A stretch of DNA of 64,000 nucleotides, from assembly GCA_033977485.1 (NCBI GenBank), contig CM066995.1, positions 49,971,162-50,035,161 of the forward strand, given 5' to 3'. The DNA comes from Hydrangea macrophylla (Eukaryota > Streptophyta > Magnoliopsida > Cornales > Hydrangeaceae). The number at the start of each line of letters is the position of its first letter. Position 1 is the stretch's first letter. This document shows positions 32,943 through 45,927 of this stretch, one piece after another. The notes beneath the pieces were generated by a model. The model searched no databases, had not been told where the DNA came from, and saw nothing but the letters and a program-made list of their open reading frames with translations. The translations under genes were made by a program, and so were the position numbers.

Positions 32943-35542
32943 TTAAGCCAAGTATTTTTTGAGGCGATCGAGGTTGATTGGTTATTTGAATTCAACCCCG
33001 TCTAGGTCCATGAGATAGGCCACTCTTCCAGATAGGAGAGTCTTGATGATGTATGGCCAGACCCAGTTGGGTTTGAATTTTCCTCTGGGGTCATAAACGG
33101 GCACTTTCAGTTCTTTGAGGACCAGGTCACACTCGGCAAGCTTCCTTGGGCGGACCTTTTTATTGAAAGCACGAGCTATCCTCTTTTGGTACCCGCGAGT
33201 ATGGTTTATTGCAGCCAATCTTTTCTCATCAAGAAAAATTAGTTCCTCATACCTCCCTCGTATCCATTCCAACTCAGTCACTTCACACTCTGCCAAGATT
33301 CTCAAAGAAGGTATTTCTACTTCAATTGGAAGAACGACTTCCATCCCGTAAACTAATGAGTACGGCGTAGCTCCCATGGAAGTTCTTACAGAGGTGCGGT
33401 ATCCCCATAATGCAAACGGTAACTTCTTGTGCCAATCTTTGTATGTATCTGTCATTTTCCCCAAGATTGATTTAACATTCTTATTTGCCGCCTCCACCGC
33501 TCCGTTCATTCGAGGCCTATAGGGGGAAGACTGGTGGTAGGTGATCTTGTACTTTTCTAGGAGTGGGATAACTTCCCCTTGGAAATGGCTACCATGGTCT
33601 AAAATGAACTCATTTGAGACTCCAAATTATGTTCTTTTCGATGAAGCTCACCATATCCTTGGCCTTCAAAGTGGCGTATGACGTTGCCTCTACCCATTTG
33701 GTGAAATAATCAATTGCCACGATTATGTATCGATGCCCGTTCGATGCGTTTGGAACTATCTCACCGATGATATCAATGCCCCAAGCAGAGAAAGGCCACG
33801 ACGTGGTCATGCTATAGAGCTGGGAAGGTGGAGTATGCATTAGATTTGCATGGATCTGACACTTATGGCATCTTCTGATGTACTCACAACAGTCTTTGTC
33901 CAAAGTGGTCCAGTAATACCCCTGTCGAATTATCTTCTTGGCCAGCATATGTCCATTAATATGGGGCCTACAGACTCCTTCGTGTATTTCTTCCATCATC
34001 CTCCTAGCCTCCTTTCCATATAAACACTCCAGATTGAACCTGGTATACGACTTCTTCCACAACATATCTACATAGATCATAAATTGGGCAGAGAACCTTC
34101 GGATCGCCTTTTTGTCCTTCTCTGAAGCTCCCTCGGGGTATTCTCCTTTCTTAATGAAATTCCAAACATCCGTGTACCAAGGCAACTCACTTCCTTCTTC
34201 TATCATTGCGATCATCTCGAATGAAGGTTGGTTTATGATTTCTATGGACAACGGTAACATGGTGACTCCTGAAGGGAATTGTATCATTGAGGCCAAGGTT
34301 GCTAGGGAATTGGCCAACTGGTTCTCTTCACGGGGAAGGTAGTAGAACGATATCTTCTTGAATTATACTTTTAGGCTCTCTAGGTAGTCATGGTAAGGCC
34401 TCAACTTCTCATGCTTCACCCTCCAATCACCTCGCACTTGGGATATGATCAGGTTAGAGTCTCTGAAAACATCGATCCCTCCAACATTTAGGGCTAAGGC
34501 TGCTTCTATCCCAATTATGAAAGCCTTGTATTCGACCGTGTTGTTGGTTGAATTATACTTAAGCTTGACGGATAACGGGGTAGGTGTTCCATCGGGTGCC
34601 ATGAGGATGATTCCAACCCCATAGCCTAGTTGGTTGGCGGCTCCATCGAAATACATCTTCCATAGATCCTCTTTTAACTCCATTACCCCTTCATAAAGAA
34701 ACTTAAACTCTCATTTTTCCTCAGATTCTATGGCAAGGTCAGCTAGGTTTTTAGCAACGGCTCTTTCTTTGACAGATTTAGAAGTGACATATCTAATATC
34801 GAATTCGGCCAGCATCATGGTCCAACAGGAAATTCTACTGGTCAAGACAGGCTTTTTGAATAGGTATTTAAGTGGGTCCATTCCGGAGATTAGGACAACG
34901 GGAAAGGCTAACATGTAGTGCCTAAGACGACAGGTATACCAGACTAGGGCCCAACAGGCTTTTTCTAAAGGTGAGTATTTCAGCTCGTATCCGGTCATCC
35001 TCTTGCTCAAATAATAAATGTCTTTTTCCACATGCCCCTCTTCCCCTTCTTGGGCCAACATGCACCCCATTGAATCCTCGAACACAGAAAGGTACAATAG
35101 TAAAGGTCTCTCGGGTGAGGGTGGTGACTGGACAGGTGGGTTTTGGAGGTAGGTTTTAATCTTATCAAAGGTTTATTGACATAGGGTATTCCATTCAAAT
35201 TTCTTTCCTTTTTTGAGTAACCTAAACAACAGGTCATAGGTTAAGGTGACCTTCAAGATGAAGCGGTTTATAAACTGTATTCTACCCAGAAATCTCCTTA
35301 ACTCTTTTTCGTTCTTGGGCGGCTGCATTTTGACTATGGCCCTTATCTTGGTCGGGTCCACCTCTATCCCTCTCTGAGTAATGAGAAGCCCTAACAATTT
35401 TCCGGTAGTGACTCCGAAGGTGCACTTCTGGGGGTTCAACCTCATTCTGAATTCCCTCAACCTTCCGAAGAATTTTCTTAATGCCTCTAAGTGACCTCTC
35501 CTTTCCTTAGATTTTACAATCATATCGTTCACATACACCTCT
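32943..35542 (-). pseudogene. Element A pol, 3' part: RT end, RNase H, second RNase H, integrase
   Basis: Starting at the Cop2 junction, EVYVNDMIVKSK carries the RT active site with Asp-to-Asn (YVDD in the family). It is followed by the thumb/connection and an RNase H (SPLEKACWALVW). A second RNase H (WKMYFDGAAN, NTVEYKAF, FRDSNLIISQ) starts near 34670. Integrase follows, with H-H-C-C (CHKCQ), catalytic Asp in WGIDIIGE and DHGSHF, and Glu in NGAVEAANK. One frame holds from 35542 to about 33635 with stops at 35175, 34713 and 34365. One frameshift near 33635 precedes the DHGSHF segment, and a late stop lies at 32984. The double RNase H assigns the Tat lineage. Confidence 0.85.
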
Positions 35543-37033
35543 TGTTGGGTTTGTGCCCTCAAACCATTACTTTATGTATGAGACATTGACATTTTAATAT
35601 ATGGATATCAGCTTTACATTTCATTATGTATGTTTCTTTTATGAGATGATTGTTATCCTTAAGTATCATAGTAAGTAATTCGTGTATGTATGAGATACAT
35701 ACAAGTGAGATACAAATTACTATTCTTTGTTACTTAGAATGTGTCATAGTGGATGATGAGACTGGATATCTCATCAGGTTTACACTGTAGCATGATTAAC
35801 TACCATTGGATGGAGTGATTAATCTCAATCACTAGAGTTTAACTCTTAGTTAACATGCTAGTGCTTATAATGCATTGACGGACCTGAGCTTTCCTATTGA
35901 CACTCAAGACTGTCAATCAGTCGATAGGAACTCATAACTTGTATAAGGTACGTGTTCTTAATCTTGAGACGATTATGAACACAGACTATGGATATGGCTG
36001 CTTTGACTTACCAATCAGTGTGGTCTATAGAAGATCAACACCTGGGTATCTTGGGTATGTCATATTCATAGGGTTGTGAACATGTATTGTCAAGACAGAA
36101 TCTACCCTCTATTTTAGAGTAAGTATTCCCTTGAGACTGTCACCAAGTCGATTACTGAGTACTGCAGTCTTGTTGATAAGAGTTATCAACATGTTTGGTA
36201 ATCATGAGAGGTGAATGGGACTCAAGGAATATAAGAAGTAATCATGATTCAGGTTGACAGTAACAGTTATCCGACTACCTGAATATGATTATGATTGCTG
36301 AAGGTAGAGGGACAATAGTACAACATACAAGTCTAGTTATCGCTTCGGATATGTTCTTTTGCGTTGGAGTTCAGTTATCATTTTATAGTGGAGTAAAAGT
36401 TAACTGACCAGTTAGTTAGTTTGCTGATCAAAGAGTTTGGTCATGGTAATTAACAAACTGGTCTGAGCTAACAATAAAGAGCCTAGGAGGTCCCACTCTT
36501 AGCTCTGCCAGGATACTTGGAAAGACACATGAGGAAGTTGTCAAGACAAGTTCGATCGATTGAAGTATGTTCGATCGATTGAAGTCTTGGCAGTCTCGAT
36601 CGATCGAGAATGGTTCGATCGATCGAAGATCTTCGATCGCTCGAAGTTTAGGTCAGTTCTGGAAATCTATAAATAGGGCAGCTGTGTTCTGGAAAAAGAG
36701 TTCGTCGTTTTAGAACGTCAGAAGCTGCAGAAACTGTTTTAGAGCCCCAAACCTTCTTTTTCCTCTCTATTAGAGATCCCACCATCTATAGTCTCTCAGG
36801 CAAGCATCCCTAGGAGACATAAGGGTGAAGACAACCTAGTGGAGGCTGCTGCATCACCAAGGAAGAAGAAGAAAATCAGAATTAGGTTCAAGACACTAAG
36901 GTATAACTCTTGTCCCCTCTTGTGCGCATCTATGGAATTAACGAGTAGTAGATCCTGGGCTACCATTAAGTTTTTATAACTTGGCTTTTTCGCTGCGCGT
37001 TTAAACTTTTAACTTAAACTGGTTTTTCCATCA
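35543..37033 (+). mobile_element. Cop2 5' LTR
   Basis: It starts TGTTGGGTTT and ends TTTTTCCATCA, 1491 bp. TATA box at 36668-36675. Confidence 0.93.
36551..36675 (+). promoter_or_regulatory. Cop2 LTR promoter: palindromes and TATA
   Basis: CGATCGAT sites from 36551 to 36643 precede TATAAATA at 36668-36675. There is one site fewer than in Cop1: the segment corresponding to GTGTCGATCGATCGAAG of Cop1 is absent. Confidence 0.65.
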
Positions 37034-37035
37034 AT

Positions 37036-37047
37036 TGGTATCAGAGC
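37036..37047 (+). other. Cop2 primer binding site (tRNA-iMet)
   Basis: TGGTATCAGAGC, two bases after the LTR end, identical to Cop1. Confidence 0.95.
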
Positions 37048-38743
37048 CACGCTCGTTTGGATCTATAGATGCGTTTTTGGAACACTATTTTGATTGGCAT
37101 GTTGATTTTAGAACTGTTTTTGAAACTGCATCGTCATAGATCTGTTTCTGCAGTGTCATCACAGTAGAGTACAAATCTGTGATTGAATAGGATGCGAGGC
37201 GGGTTTGATCGATCGAACATGTTTCGATCGATAGAATATTCTCTGTACTCAAGCGATCGAACAGGTTTCGATCGATCAAAACCTTCTAGTGTTCGATCGA
37301 TCGAATAGAGTTAGATCGATCGAGACAGATTCTTTGTCAGGCTCTCTGTTTCACAGTTTTAAGGTGTTTTGAAATTAAAAGTTTTTTTTAGAGTATTTTG
37401 AAATTTTTTTAAATCATTCTATGAAACAGAAAGTTTAAGCGATTGAACAGAGTTCAATCGATCGAAGGTTCGAGCGATCGAACGGTCTTCGAACGATCGA
37501 ATTGTGACAGAGAAGTAAGATGCTGTTTTAAGTTCTAATTCAGTATGTAAAGAGTTTATATACTGTGTGAATCAATTAAGTGTTCCAATAGTTACATATA
37601 TTTGTTATGTATGTATGGATGCGTGTACGACTAACCCTTTTGTAGCTAGATTAGTCGCTATCTCCCATTGCACCAAGTCATTTGAATATTTTGTATTTAA
37701 ATTGTTTGAGATTGGTGCATGTTGTAATTTAAGTTTGGTTTGGTTTTAAGGCATATGTAAAGGGCGTTGCGACTTCAATCCTACGAAAAGGAAAGTCGCA
37801 TCGGTTTCCCTAGCCTTTTATTGTATTTTGTTGTTGCTATTTCTATTTCTAGATAAATTGTAAGCTTCAAAAGAAGCATAGGACAAATGTAATAGAATTA
37901 GAAAATCCATAAAGATGGAGCAAGGAGCCGTTGTCCATGAAGATGGAGCTGGAGGCGATCAAACCAAAAGGAGGTTCTATGGAGATAGAGCCATGGGAGA
38001 TAGAGGCATTATTTGGATGTCTTTATTTTCAATTTTAGTTTTTTGTTTTATGTGCTTGGTTTGTCATTGGCATTTAATTATACTGTTACTACTTGCATGC
38101 ACATAAAATAAGTTTTCTAAAATAAAATTCAAAAACCATTTCAACGCATTAGTAAACATTGGATGTTTATGGGTAATATGTGGAAACTTTTTTAAAAGCA
38201 AAATCCTTAATTTCTAAATCTAGTGGGAGAGGGTCTTATTAATAAACACCCACGATCTTCCATTAACGGTTCACTGTAAGATGAGTTGTGCATTTTGTGT
38301 CACCTCGTCAGGGGTGATCATTCCATACAGAGGGTGCATTACTCATTGGTTACTAGATGTGAATTTCTTTTGATAGGATCAATCAGACGTATTAGAGGGT
38401 GACCACCACACGGAGGCGCTACTTGAGACGGTTGTGATTGGATCTTAGTTAATGGTACACACTAGCTAAGCTATGGATAAGGGATCCCATACGGGACATT
38501 ATTTAGAAACTTAGAGATCAAAAGGGATCAAGAGTCATAACTTGTTTTGCAAGAGTTGCATAGCAGACAAGTCTTGATTAATCGAAAAATTAAAAATTGA
38601 CCACCACACGGAGGCTTTATTCTTTTGTTTCGATATTTCGGCGACTTTGTTTTAAAATAAGAGTTTTTAAGGATTCTTTTATTTCAAACTGTCTAATTCT
38701 GATATCCATATTTATTTTATTTGTTTGATTTTCAGTAATCATA
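37048..38743 (+). other. Cop2 leader
   Basis: This 1.7 kb is collinear with the Cop1 leader. It includes a decayed palindrome array at 37206-37325 and 37440-37500. Short frames inside (37567-37749, 37915-38106) are not kept in Cop1. It probably holds packaging and dimerisation signals, which I cannot locate. Confidence 0.75.
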
Positions 38744-41700
38744 ATGTCTGGATCTGCATTTAGTCCACTTGCCACCACACTCACTCAAAAAAAGTTAACT
38801 GGAAATAACTACACTGAATGGAAACGTAACCTTGACATCGTGTTAACTGCGGAGGATCACATATATGTCCTCACCACCCTATGCCCTAAAGAACCCACGG
38901 TAAATGCTTCGGCAGCTGCCAGACGCGAGTTCGACAAATGGAAGAAATCGAATGGAATGGCTCGATGCTATATTCTAGCCTCAATGGCTGGTGTGTTGCA
39001 ACACCAATTCCAATCGAATGATTCTACTAGTGACATTATCCCATCCCTCAAAAAGATGTTCGGGGAGCATGGCAGGCCTGCTAGACAGGTAGCCATGCAA
39101 AAGGTAATGAGTGCAAAGATGTCGGAAGGGACTCCAGTCAAGGAACATGTTTTAAAAATGATTGGTTATTTAAACGAGCTGGAGACCCTAGATGCCAACC
39201 TCGATGCACAGACCCAAGTTGATATGATCCTCAATTCACTGTCGCCTTCATTCGCTCAATTTAAACTTAACTATAATATGAATCAAATGAATTTTTCAAT
39301 GAGCGAATTGATGAGTTCTCTTTTGGCAGCAGAAGGGGTGATCAAACCTGGGGTCAACGTCTTGAACGTTGAGAAAAGCGCTTACTCTTCCCGATCTACA
39401 CCGAAAGGAAAGAAAGGGAAGAAGAAGGCTAGCACTGGTGGTCCAAGTGTTGGACCGGTCCCTAAGATTGCAAAATCTAAAGGAAAAGGTAAGGGCAAAG
39501 GGAAGGTGGGTGGCTAAGGCAAAGGAAAGTGTTTCCAATGAGGTGAGAAGGGCCACTGGAAGAGGAACTGTCCAGAATTCTTAGCTACAAGAGTTCAAGG
39601 TATGATTGAATCACATGTGATTGAAGTAAGTTTTATTACGGATACTTCAAACACTTGGTGCATTGATTCTGGTGCGACTAACCATATCTATAATTCATTG
39701 CAGGGGTTCAGATCAACCAGGAGGTGCAGTGATGGGGAAATCATACTTACTCTAGGTTCTAGTGCAACTGTTTCTGCGGTTGCTATAGAAGTTGTAGTTT
39801 TAGAATTTCTAGACAATAAAATTTTGATTTTATCAGATGTACTTTACGTCCCTTCAATGAGACGTAATTTAATTTCAGTTTCTAATTTATCGAATAATGG
39901 TTATTCTTTTCATTTTGGAACTGAAGTTGTTATTAAAAGAAATAGTTCTTTTATATGTTCTGGTGTTAAATCAAATGGCTTGTATGTGATCACTCCCAAT
40001 ATTTCTAAAGATTCTTGCTTAGAACTTAATAACTCAATGGTTACTATACCATCTATAAGAAAAGAACCTTCCACTAATCCAACAAGGCTTTGGCATATGA
40101 GGCTTAGCCATATCAATCTAAATAGGATTGGCAGACTAGTCAAAGAAGGGGTCTTAGGCGATTTGGTTCTCGAACCAATGGAAGTTTGTGAGTCTTGTTT
40201 AGAGGGTAAGATGACCAAAAGGCCCTTTCCTGCAAAGGGCAATAGAACCAATGCATTGTTAGAATTAGTTCATACTGATGTGTGTGGACCAATAACTATT
40301 AGAGCAAGGGGTGGTTATGAGTATTTCATAACTCTTACTGATGACAACTTTAGGTATGGATATGTGTACCTAATGCAGCACAAGCCTGAAGCCTTTGAAA
40401 AGTTCAAAGAGTTTAGGGCTGAAGTGGAAAAGCAATTGGGTACACATATCAAGGCCATTCGATCTAATCGAGGTGGCGAGTACATCTCAAATGAGTTTAT
40501 TGATCACCTCGTACAGAATGGGATTCTGTCACAGTTGAATGCACCTGGCACGCCTCAGCAGAATGGTGTAGCGGAGAGAAGGAGCCAAACTCTTTTAGAC
40601 ATGACTAGGTCAATGATGAGTTATTCAGAGTTGCCATTATTCCTTTGGGGTTATGCTTTGGAAACCGCTGCAGACATACTAAATCTAGTACCAAGTAAAT
40701 CTGTTCCCACGACACCACGGGAGATGTGGATTGGGCGCAAGCCCTCTTTGTAACATCTCCGGCTATGGGGGTGTCCGGCACATGTGCTGAAAGGAAAGAT
40801 GAGCAAGTTGGATTCTAGATCAGAAGTATATTATTTTGTAGGGTATCCAAAGGGTACTTATGGATGGTATTTTTATGATCCAAGAGAACAGAAAGTGTTT
40901 GTTAGTACAAATGCTGTTTTCTTGGAGGATGATTATATCATGAACCATAAACCTAAGGGAAGGATAGATCTTAGAGAGATAGAAGGAGAGCCCTCAGTCC
41001 AACCCGCAGTTGATAACGATGTAAATCAAGAATATACCATTTCTTCACCCATTTCCGCACCGTTACCTCGTCGTAGTAGGAGGATTGTCAGCCAGCCTGA
41101 TAGATACATGTTCTTAGGAGAAGTTTTTGAAGCTGTCTCCATAGAATCTGAATTTGATCCTACCACTTACGAGGAGGCAATGGTTGATGTTGATTCAGCT
41201 CATTGGATTAAAGCTATGAAGGCTGAATTGGAATCTATGGATTCCAATCAGGTCTGGGATCTTGTAGAACTTCCAGCCAATATTAAACCCATTAGCTGTA
41301 AGTGGGTCTACAAGAGGAAAAGAAGTTCTGATGGAAAGGTTGAGACTTTTAAGGCAAGGCTTGTAGCGAAAGGTTATACTCAAAGGGAGGGCATTGACTA
41401 TGAGGAAACCTTTTCGTCGGTAGCCATGCTCAAGTCCATCAGAATACTCTTATCCATTGCTGCATGCCTAGATTGTGAGATCTGGCAGATGGACGTCAAG
41501 ACTGCATTCTTGAATGGCAATCTTGAGGAGGACATCTATATGGAACAACCAGAAGGGTTCATAGATGGTCGGAAAGGTAACTTGGTATGCAAGTTGCAAA
41601 AGTCCATTTATGGGCTTATGCAGGCATCCAGAAGTTGGAACATCCGATTTGACCAAGCGGTCAAGTCGTTTGGTTTCATACAAAATCTGGATGAACCTTG

Positions 41701-42733
41701 TGTATACAAGAAATGTGAAGGAAAAGTGGTGGCTTTTCTTGTGCTTTACGTTGATGACATTCTACTCATTGGAAATGATGTAGCGGCGCTGTCAACGGTC
41801 AAGGTTTGGCTAGCTAGTACTTTCGATATGAAGGATCTAGGAGAGGCGAGCTATATTCTAGGGATAAAGTTCTTTCGGGATCGTAAGCGAAAGATAATGG
41901 GATTATCTCAAGCTGGTTATATCGATAAGGTGCTAACTAGTTTTTCTATGGATAATTCGAAGAAAGGTTTGTTACCTTTCAGGCATGGTCTAGCGTTCTC
42001 CAAGGACCAGTGTCCAAAAACACAGGAGGAGAGGAATCGCATGACAGGAGTTCCCTATGCTTCGGCAGTGGGAAGTCTCATGTATGTGATGTTATGCACT
42101 AGACCAGATATCTGTTTTGCCATTGGTTTGGTTAGCAGATATCAATCGAATCCAGGTCCAGAGCACTGGACAGCCGTTAAGCACATTCTTAAGTACTTGA
42201 GAAGGACTAAAGATTACATGCTTATGTACGGCGGTACTGAGTTAATTCCAGTAGGATATACTGACTCGGACTTTATGTTAGATAAAGATTCGAGGAAGTC
42301 AACATCCGGACATCTCTTTACCTTGGGAGGTGGTGCTGTTAGTTGGAGGAGCATTAAGCAAAAATGCATTGCACACTCAACTACAGAAGCTGAGTATGTG
42401 GCTGCTTGTGAAGCCGCAAAGGTAGCTGTTTGGCTCAAGAAGTTCCTTATGGAGCTCGAGGTGGTACCAGCGTCATTGTCACCTATTACGCTTTACTATG
42501 ATAATAGTGGGGCAGTGGCTGAGTCCAAGGAGCCAAGGAACCACGGGAAGGGAAAGCACGTAGAGCAGAAATATCATCTTATCTGAGATATTGTTCAACG
42601 TGGAGATGTGACTGTCACCAAGATTGCCACCGTTGACAATCTTGCTGATCCGTTTTCAAAGGCCTTTTCACAGAAGGTCTTTGATCGTCATCTAGATAGT
42701 CTAGGTCTTAGATGTAGTTCTGAATGGTTATGA
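38744..42733 (+). pseudogene. Cop2 gag-pol polyprotein, four nonsense codons
   Basis: One frame of 1329 codons runs from ATG 38744 to TGA 42731-42733 with no frameshift. Stops interrupt it at 39515 (TAA), 39539 (TGA, in place of the second zinc-knuckle Cys), 40751 (TAA) and 42584 (TGA). Gag keeps the RPARQVAMQ segment that Cop1 lost. Protease (CIDSGATNH), integrase, reverse transcriptase (YVDD near 41750) and RNase H (TTEAEY, YDNSG) are present. In integrase the second catalytic Asp is Asn (RSNRGGEY against RSDRGGEY in Cop1). The final codons agree with Cop1. Confidence 0.92.
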
Positions 42734-42736
42734 GTG

Positions 42737-42748
42737 CAAGTGGGAGTT
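42737..42748 (+). other. Cop2 polypurine tract
   Basis: CAAGTGGGAGTT, identical to Cop1, adjoins the 3' LTR at 42749. Confidence 0.85.
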
Positions 42749-43492
42749 TGTTGGGTTTGTGCCCTCAAACCATTACTATATGTATGAGACATTGACATTT
42801 TAATATATGGATATCAACTTTACATTTCATTATGTATGTTTCTTTTATGAGATGATTGTTATCCTTAAGTATCATAGTAAGTAATTCGTGTATGTATGAG
42901 ATATATACAAGTGAGATACGAATTACTATTCTTTGTTACTTAGAATGTGTCACAGTGGATGATGAGACTGGATATCTCATTAGGTTTACACTGTAGCATG
43001 ATTAACTACCATTGGATGGAGTGATTAATCTCAATCACTAGAGTTCAACTCTTAGTTAACATGCGAGTGCTTATAGTGCATTGATGCACCTGAGCTTTCC
43101 TATTGACACTCAAGACAGTCAATCAGTCGATAGGAACTCATAACTTGTATAAGGTACGTGTTCTTAATCTTGAGACGATTATGAACACAGACTGTGGATA
43201 TGGCTGCTTTGACTTACCAATCAGTGAGGTCTATAGAAGATCAACACCTGGGTATCTTGGGTATATCATATTCATAGGGTTGTGAACACATATTGCCAAG
43301 ACAGAATCTACCCTCTATTTTAGAGTAAGCATTCCATTGAGAATGTCACCAAGTCGATTACTAAGTACTGCAGTCTTGTTGATAAGAGTTATCAACATGT
43401 TTGGTAATCATGAGAGGTGAATGGGACTCAAGGAATACAAGAAGTAATCATGATTCAGGTTGACAGTAACAGTTATCCAACTACCTGAATAT
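42749..43492 (+). mobile_element. Cop2 3' LTR, truncated
   Basis: It is collinear with the 5' LTR until CTACCTGAATAT, then switches to minus-strand gypsy coding sequence. The palindromes, TATA box and LTR end are missing. A short frame at 43103-43285 is chance and recurs in each LTR copy. Confidence 0.92.
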
Positions 43493-44027
43493 TACAGACT
43501 TTAGGTGCCCATTCATGCCTCATTCGCCTCAATTTTTGTTTTACAGGTTTGGAATTGGGGAAGACGGGGATGTGGTGTTGGACTATTTTTGGATCAATGC
43601 CTGGCATATCATTATACGACCATGCAAAAACATCTTTGAATTCACTTAATAGTTTGATTAATTCTTCGCTTTCTTCTTTGCTAAATGTAGAGCCAATAAA
43701 AATATTTTGAGGATTATCTTCATTTCCTAGATTGATCGTTAGAGTGTTCTCAATGATTTTAAATGCAGATTCTTTTTCTTTTTCTTTTTCAATTAACTTT
43801 TGCAATTCATTTGGTATTTCATGATCATCACATTCATCACATTCATTAAGCACATTCGAGTAGGTAGAATTGGTCATATTTTCATTGATATTCTTTGGAG
43901 CAATTGTAACAGACATAGAAATTGAAAGACGCCTCATTTGGGCCATTACAGACTCTAGGTGTGGGGGATACCTATCACTTGACTCAAAAACCCACTCTTT
44001 CTTGCTTTCTCCTCGGTGATGAAGCAC
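43493..44027 (-). pseudogene. Element A reverse transcriptase, N-terminal part
   Basis: The open frame ends at the Cop2 junction. Family landmarks are ELIKLLSEFKDVFAWSY, DMPGIDPKIVQHHI and KPVKQKLRRMRHEW, the conserved lead-in to the gypsy RT fingers. The palm with the first catalytic Asp is missing on both sides of Cop2. Upstream, 44028-44238 is a linker with stops toward the protease frame. Confidence 0.85.
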
Positions 44028-44238
44028 TCTTCTAGTTCCTCTGTCTTGGTAATCTCCCTCATTTTTGGCTTCTCAGTCCTTTCCATGCGTTCTCCTTGCC
44101 TTGCATCTCTTCTACCAATCCCCCAGTGTGTTCTTTTCTGGCCTTGTCTTCCACGACCCCTTCTTGGCCCGTTCCTTTAGCTTCTATGCTTTCCTCGCCC
44201 AGCAGGTTCTTCATGATTGAGTCATCCAGCATACCAAC

Positions 44239-45927
44239 TCAATCTTTTACAGTAGCTGACTTTACGGGTATCTGAAGGTATGGATCCTGATACTCAGAGA
44301 ATTTGTGGGGGAAGAAGATCTCAAACCCAGGCTTAATACAGTTGTCCTTCCGATCTACCCGTGGTTCTAGGAAGCCACAATAGGGGTAATCCTCTCCTTC
44401 TTTCACAAAGTACTCATCGAGCGTCTTCAGGTATGGATCCGATGGTGCATCAATTACCTTCTTCTTATCTCTCAGCTCCTTCTTTGATGGTTGATAGCCT
44501 AAGCCATGAGTATGAGTCTGAGTAGCGATACTTGGAAATTTCGGCAGACCCTGATGATTCTTACCCAATCCCATACCTGGGAAGAAACCCATCTTCTTCA
44601 TGATACTAGCGACCAGTGGACTCGTGTACTGATCAAAATGTAATGGTAGAAACTCTCTCGATTTTTCTCCCTCTAACATATTAATGAATTCGAACCCTCC
44701 AAGACTTGTTTCTTCTTCTTGGAATTGTACCTCCAAAACCGGCGCGCTCGATGAAACTTCAGACGGACAAACCCAACTATCCCCGATAATATCACAGACC
44801 TTACTCTTCCAGACACACTTGACTTTCCGATGAATTGTAGATGGTATGGTGCCAAAACATTCTAGCCACGGCCTTTCTAGCAGTAAATTGAAAGAAGTAG
44901 GTATGTCGATGACCTGAAATTCGGCTTCCTCATCCACAGGCCGGACAGCTAACTGAAGGAGAATTATTCCGATGACCGTTCTCTGAGTGTTGTCGTATGC
45001 CATTACCTTCTGCTTGGATGGTACGAGCATTGTTTCATCCAAACCCATGCGCTTGGCTATTTGGAACAGACACACATTTAGAGCGAATCCATTGTCAACA
45101 AGACATGCAGCTACAGTGTTCCCCAGGCATTCAATAGTAATATACAATGGCTTATTGTGAGCAGGCCCTCCTAGAGGTAGGTCGTCTAATGAGAAGGTAA
45201 TAGCCAGAGTCAGAATTCTACTGATCACTCCCACGAGGTCTTCAGTTGTTGCATTGATGGAAATGTCAGATTGGTTCAAAGCATCGAAGACTGCCTGCCT
45301 GTGATGTTTTGAAGCGATCAGTAAGCCCCAAACGGTGATGTTAGCATGAGTTTTCTTCAATTGTTTCAGGACCCTGTCTTCCTCCGCTTCTTCATCTATT
45401 TTTCCTTTTCCCTTGTCTAGATCCCTTCCCGAGTGATCTTCCTCCAGTTCGTGTAGCTTGAAGTGTCTGCCTGACCAGGTCAGATGACTGACTTCTTCTC
45501 TCATCCATAAATTATTGGCCTCCGAAACCCTTTCCAAATTCTTATTTTTGGTTCCCACCTCTTTGTCACGCTTATACCATAAATCATCCTCTATCTGATC
45601 TATATTGCCTGTTTCCTGAACCCACCAGTCCATCTGTTTTGGTTTTTCCTCTTCACATCGCTTTAAAGCACTCTCCAAGGTATAGATTGTTGAATTCTCC
45701 ATCAGCTGATAAGGCCTTCTAGGTGTCCTAGCCCTAGTGATTAGCCTAGATGGATCGAAGTTGGTTTCTTCTATCCCTAAGAAATAGAGGCCTTGTGGTG
45801 GTGGTACAGCATGGTGGTTTGGTAGTGGATTTTTTGTGATATTCGGAGCTTTGGCTGGCGGTTCCGATATCACTTTGTTATCAATAAGATCTTGGATTTC
45901 GTGCCTTAACCTCATGCAATGATCCAT
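44239..45927 (-). pseudogene. Element A gag C-terminus, protease and G-patch segment
   Basis: A 562-codon open frame. Its start overlaps the gag zinc-finger-like motif (CKFHQQKGHSMDHC at about 45955-45910, then RLRHEIQDLIDNKVI). Near residues 195-220 lies the WGLLIASKHHRQAV block. The protease core is at about 275-285 with LVDNGFALNV (Asp-Asn-Gly in place of Asp-Ser/Thr-Gly, usual in this lineage), and SFNLLLERPWL at about 350. A G-patch-like KKMGFFPGMGLGKNHQG follows at about 450. Protease would process the polyprotein; the G-patch may bind nucleic acid. The frame itself is intact but its neighbours are broken. Confidence 0.82.

Larger units (their letters stand above)
35543..43492 (+). mobile_element. 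Cop2, copia retrotransposon with truncated 3' LTR (7950 bp)
   Basis: It is the same family as Cop1, with full-length similarity in LTR, leader and polyprotein. Its 5' LTR is 1491 bp and its 3' LTR is cut after about 744 bp. In the shared part I count about 24 differences (about 3%), so it is older than Cop1. It interrupts the RT of element A. About 130-140 codons of that RT and about 750 bp of LTR are missing at the right junction, so no target duplication is visible. Confidence 0.93.

Noticed and set aside
35543..43492. target duplication for Cop2
   Set aside because: The right end of Cop2 is deleted, so no duplication can be assigned.
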